Shown one piece after another: positions 5,615 through 6,928 of a stretch of DNA of 6,928 bases. Source of the stretch: Verrucomicrobiia bacterium (GTDB lineage: Bacteria; Verrucomicrobiota; Verrucomicrobiia; Verrucomicrobiales; Akkermansiaceae); the NCBI GenBank assembly GCA_947460915.1, contig CANHKJ010000163.1, positions 1 through 6,928 of the forward strand, written 5' to 3'. A program made the position numbers and the translations under genes. The notes beneath the pieces are model-generated. The model saw only the letters and a program-made list of their open reading frames with translations. It was not told where the DNA came from and did not search any database. The first letter of the stretch is position 1. Each line of letters starts with the position of its first letter.

Positions 5615-6928
5615 TCATGGAGCGGTCACCCGAAGTCGGGCGAACAATTGACCAGTGATTGGGCGCGAAACGGTTACCGTAACCGTTTCGACAGCGCCAT
5701 TGTCGATAATCGAAATCATACCTACATCCGCCGTAGCCCAAGAGCTGCTGGCAAGATCTACTGAGAGTTCGATGTTCGAAACAAAGCCTGCGGCGCTCGC
5801 TGCTTTCACCCGTTCGAATTGGAACACGACATTTGTTGCTCCAACAGTAGAAGTGATCACGTTACCCGCAGTAGGCAGAGAGGGATTATTACCAGTCACA
5901 AACTCGATCGAATTAGCCAGCCCGTCATGATCTGGATCCGCATTCGGCTCCCGATCAGCGGGATTGGTGATGAGGGCGAAAGAGTTGATCCACGCATGAT
6001 AAGGGTCCATCTCGAAAGTCGCAGTCACGCTGAGGTTCGCTACGAGATTCGTATCTGTACGTGCTGCCGTCAGAACACCATCACTCCAAGAAACGAAGTG
6101 ATAGCCAGAATGCGGAACCGCAGTGACAGTGTTGGCGTTTGATCCGTGATTGACAGTTTGCGCAGCATTTCCCGTGAGCGTTCCGTTTGCTCCAGCGGTA
6201 TAATTTACCGCGTATTGATTGATCGCGAATGTCGCAGTCACGCTGCGTGCGGCTTGAATATTCGTATCGGTGCGCGCAGCCGTGAGAACCCCATCACTCC
6301 ACGAAACGAAAGAGTAACCAACATTCGGAACCGCAGTGACAGTGCTGGCGTTAGAGCCGTGGTTGACAGTTTGCGCAGCATTTCCCGTGAGCGTTCCGTT
6401 TGCTCCAGCGGTATAATTTACCGCGTATTGATTGATCGCGAATGTCGCAGTCACGCTGTGGTTCGCTAGGAGATTCGTATCCGTTCGCGCCGCAGTAAGA
6501 ACGCCATCGCTCCAAGAAACGAAGGAGTAGCCAGAATTCGGCACAGCAGTGACAGTGCTGGCGTCAGAGCCGTGGTTGACAGTTTGCGAGGCATTTCCCG
6601 TGAGCGCTCCGTTTGCTCCAGCGGTATAATTTACCGCGTATTGATTGATTGCGAATGTCGCAGTCACACTGCGCGCTGCCTGAATGTTCGTATCCGTGCG
6701 CGCTGCTGTAAGAACGCCATCGCTCCAAGAAACGAAGCGATAGCCAAGATTCGGAACTGCAGTCACAGTGCTGGCGTTTGATCCGTGATTGACAGTTTGC
6801 GCAGCATTTCCCGTGAGCGTTCCGTTTGCTCCAGCAGTGTAATTTACCGTGTATTGGTTGATCGCGAATGTCGCAGTCACGCTGAGATTTGCTACGATGT
6901 TCGTATCCGTTCGCGCAGCTGTTAGAAC
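5615..6928 (-). CDS. Exported InlB-type repeat protein, C-terminal 437 aa (N-terminus beyond right edge)
   Basis: The frame is open to the window edge, so the start is not visible; a GTG at 6880 falls inside a repeat and is not the true start. Visible residues 1-20 end one repeat. Residues 21-304 are four complete 71-residue repeats of the divergent InlB B-repeat type, with hallmarks YTAGANGTLTG, QTVNHGS, TVTAVP, GY.FVSWSDG and SVTATF. Such beta-rich modules occur in large adhesins and surface proteins. Residues 305-437 form a tail: PYHAWINSFA, then an EF-hand-like loop, DPDHDGLANSIE (331-342), with acidic residues at loop positions 1, 3, 5 and 12, then a beta-rich domain ending LFARLRVTAP. 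The loop and tail style recall exported Verrucomicrobia proteins. No LPXTG or PEP-CTERM sorting signal is seen. Ligand and anchoring are unknown; whether it is an adhesin or carries an enzyme domain depends on the missing N-terminus. Confidence 0.9.
   Translation of the reverse strand, partial: VLTAARTDTNIVANLSVTATFAINQYTVNYTAGANGTLTGNAAQTVNHGSNASTVTAVPNLGYRFVSWSDGVLTAARTDTNIQAARSVTATFAINQYAVNYTAGANGALTGNASQTVNHGSDASTVTAVPNSGYSFVSWSDGVLTAARTDTNLLANHSVTATFAINQYAVNYTAGANGTLTGNAAQTVNHGSNASTVTAVPNVGYSFVSWSDGVLTAARTDTNIQAARSVTATFAINQYAVNYTAGANGTLTGNAAQTVNHGSNANTVTAVPHSGYHFVSWSDGVLTAARTDTNLVANLSVTATFEMDPYHAWINSFALITNPADREPNADPDHDGLANSIEFVTGNNPSLPTAGNVITSTVGATNVVFQFERVKAASAAGFVSNIELSVDLASSSWATADVGMISIIDNGAVETVTVTVSRPITGQLFARLRVTAP
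6017..6928 (-). repeat. 213-bp in-frame tandem repeats, four complete and one partial
   Basis: Units run at 6868-6656, 6655-6443, 6442-6230 and 6229-6017, with part of another at 6928-6869. The period is exactly 213 bp (71 codons) throughout, with no indels. Units three and four are identical over 96 bp (6150-6245 against 6363-6458), while other segments differ at many sites, including third positions. This points to past duplication with local homogenisation. Confidence 0.95.

Noticed and set aside
5819..6781. Series of similar + strand open frames of 69-107 aa sharing peptides such as SLRSISRERSVCSSGIIYR
   Set aside because: They are antisense readings of the 213-bp repeats; their similarity only reflects the repeat itself.
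6017..6928. Regularly spaced repeats that could suggest a CRISPR array or satellite
   Set aside because: The 213-bp period is an exact multiple of three, the whole unit is coding, and the translation is a known repeat type; there are no short palindromic repeats with unique spacers.

Overview
The window reads as a moderate-GC chromosomal segment of a bacterium, most likely from the Verrucomicrobiota. This placement is inferred from protein style, not from a marker gene. The supporting features are a stand-alone DUF971 protein of the CPCAAC...EPDALG type, a membrane-anchored YdjY-domain protein, a secreted BNR_4 beta-propeller, and a surface protein of InlB-type repeats ending in a calcium-loop tail. 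I see no phage, transposon, CRISPR, rRNA or tRNA.

Layout, left to right. (1) 1-2398 is a leftward cluster. It starts with an unrecognised 120-aa protein (TTG start with a good Shine-Dalgarno) that overlaps bioA, the PLP aminotransferase of biotin synthesis. After a 126-bp gap with competing hairpins comes the first 208 codons of aconitase (acnA), which runs off the left edge. (2) 2399-2584 is a divergent intergenic region. It holds a cluster of degenerate CGCRRAG units and, on the other strand, a -35/-10 pair so close to the next ATG that the transcript should be leaderless. (3) 2585-2899 is a 104-aa zinc-site DUF971 protein on the + strand, ending 9 bp from a convergent gene. (4) 2909-4240 (minus) is an exported BNR_4 beta-propeller protein related in fold to known polysaccharide lyases. 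(5) 4241-4753 is about 510 bp, AT-rich, without a supportable gene. (6) 4754-5572 (+) is a YdjY-domain protein with an N-terminal membrane anchor. (7) 5581-5603 is a hairpin between convergent genes. (8) 5615 to the right edge (minus) is the C-terminal part of a large exported protein with four complete 71-residue (213-bp) InlB-like repeats, part of a fifth, and a 133-residue tail carrying an EF-hand-like loop.

The left half is core metabolism (TCA cycle, biotin) and the right half is cell envelope or exported proteins. I find no evidence that the genes form one functional system, and I do not see a clear new biological system here. The most useful leads are the acnA leader hairpins, the leaderless DUF971 gene, the unknown protein overlapping bioA, the CGCRRAG repeat, and the mosaic pattern of the surface-protein repeats.
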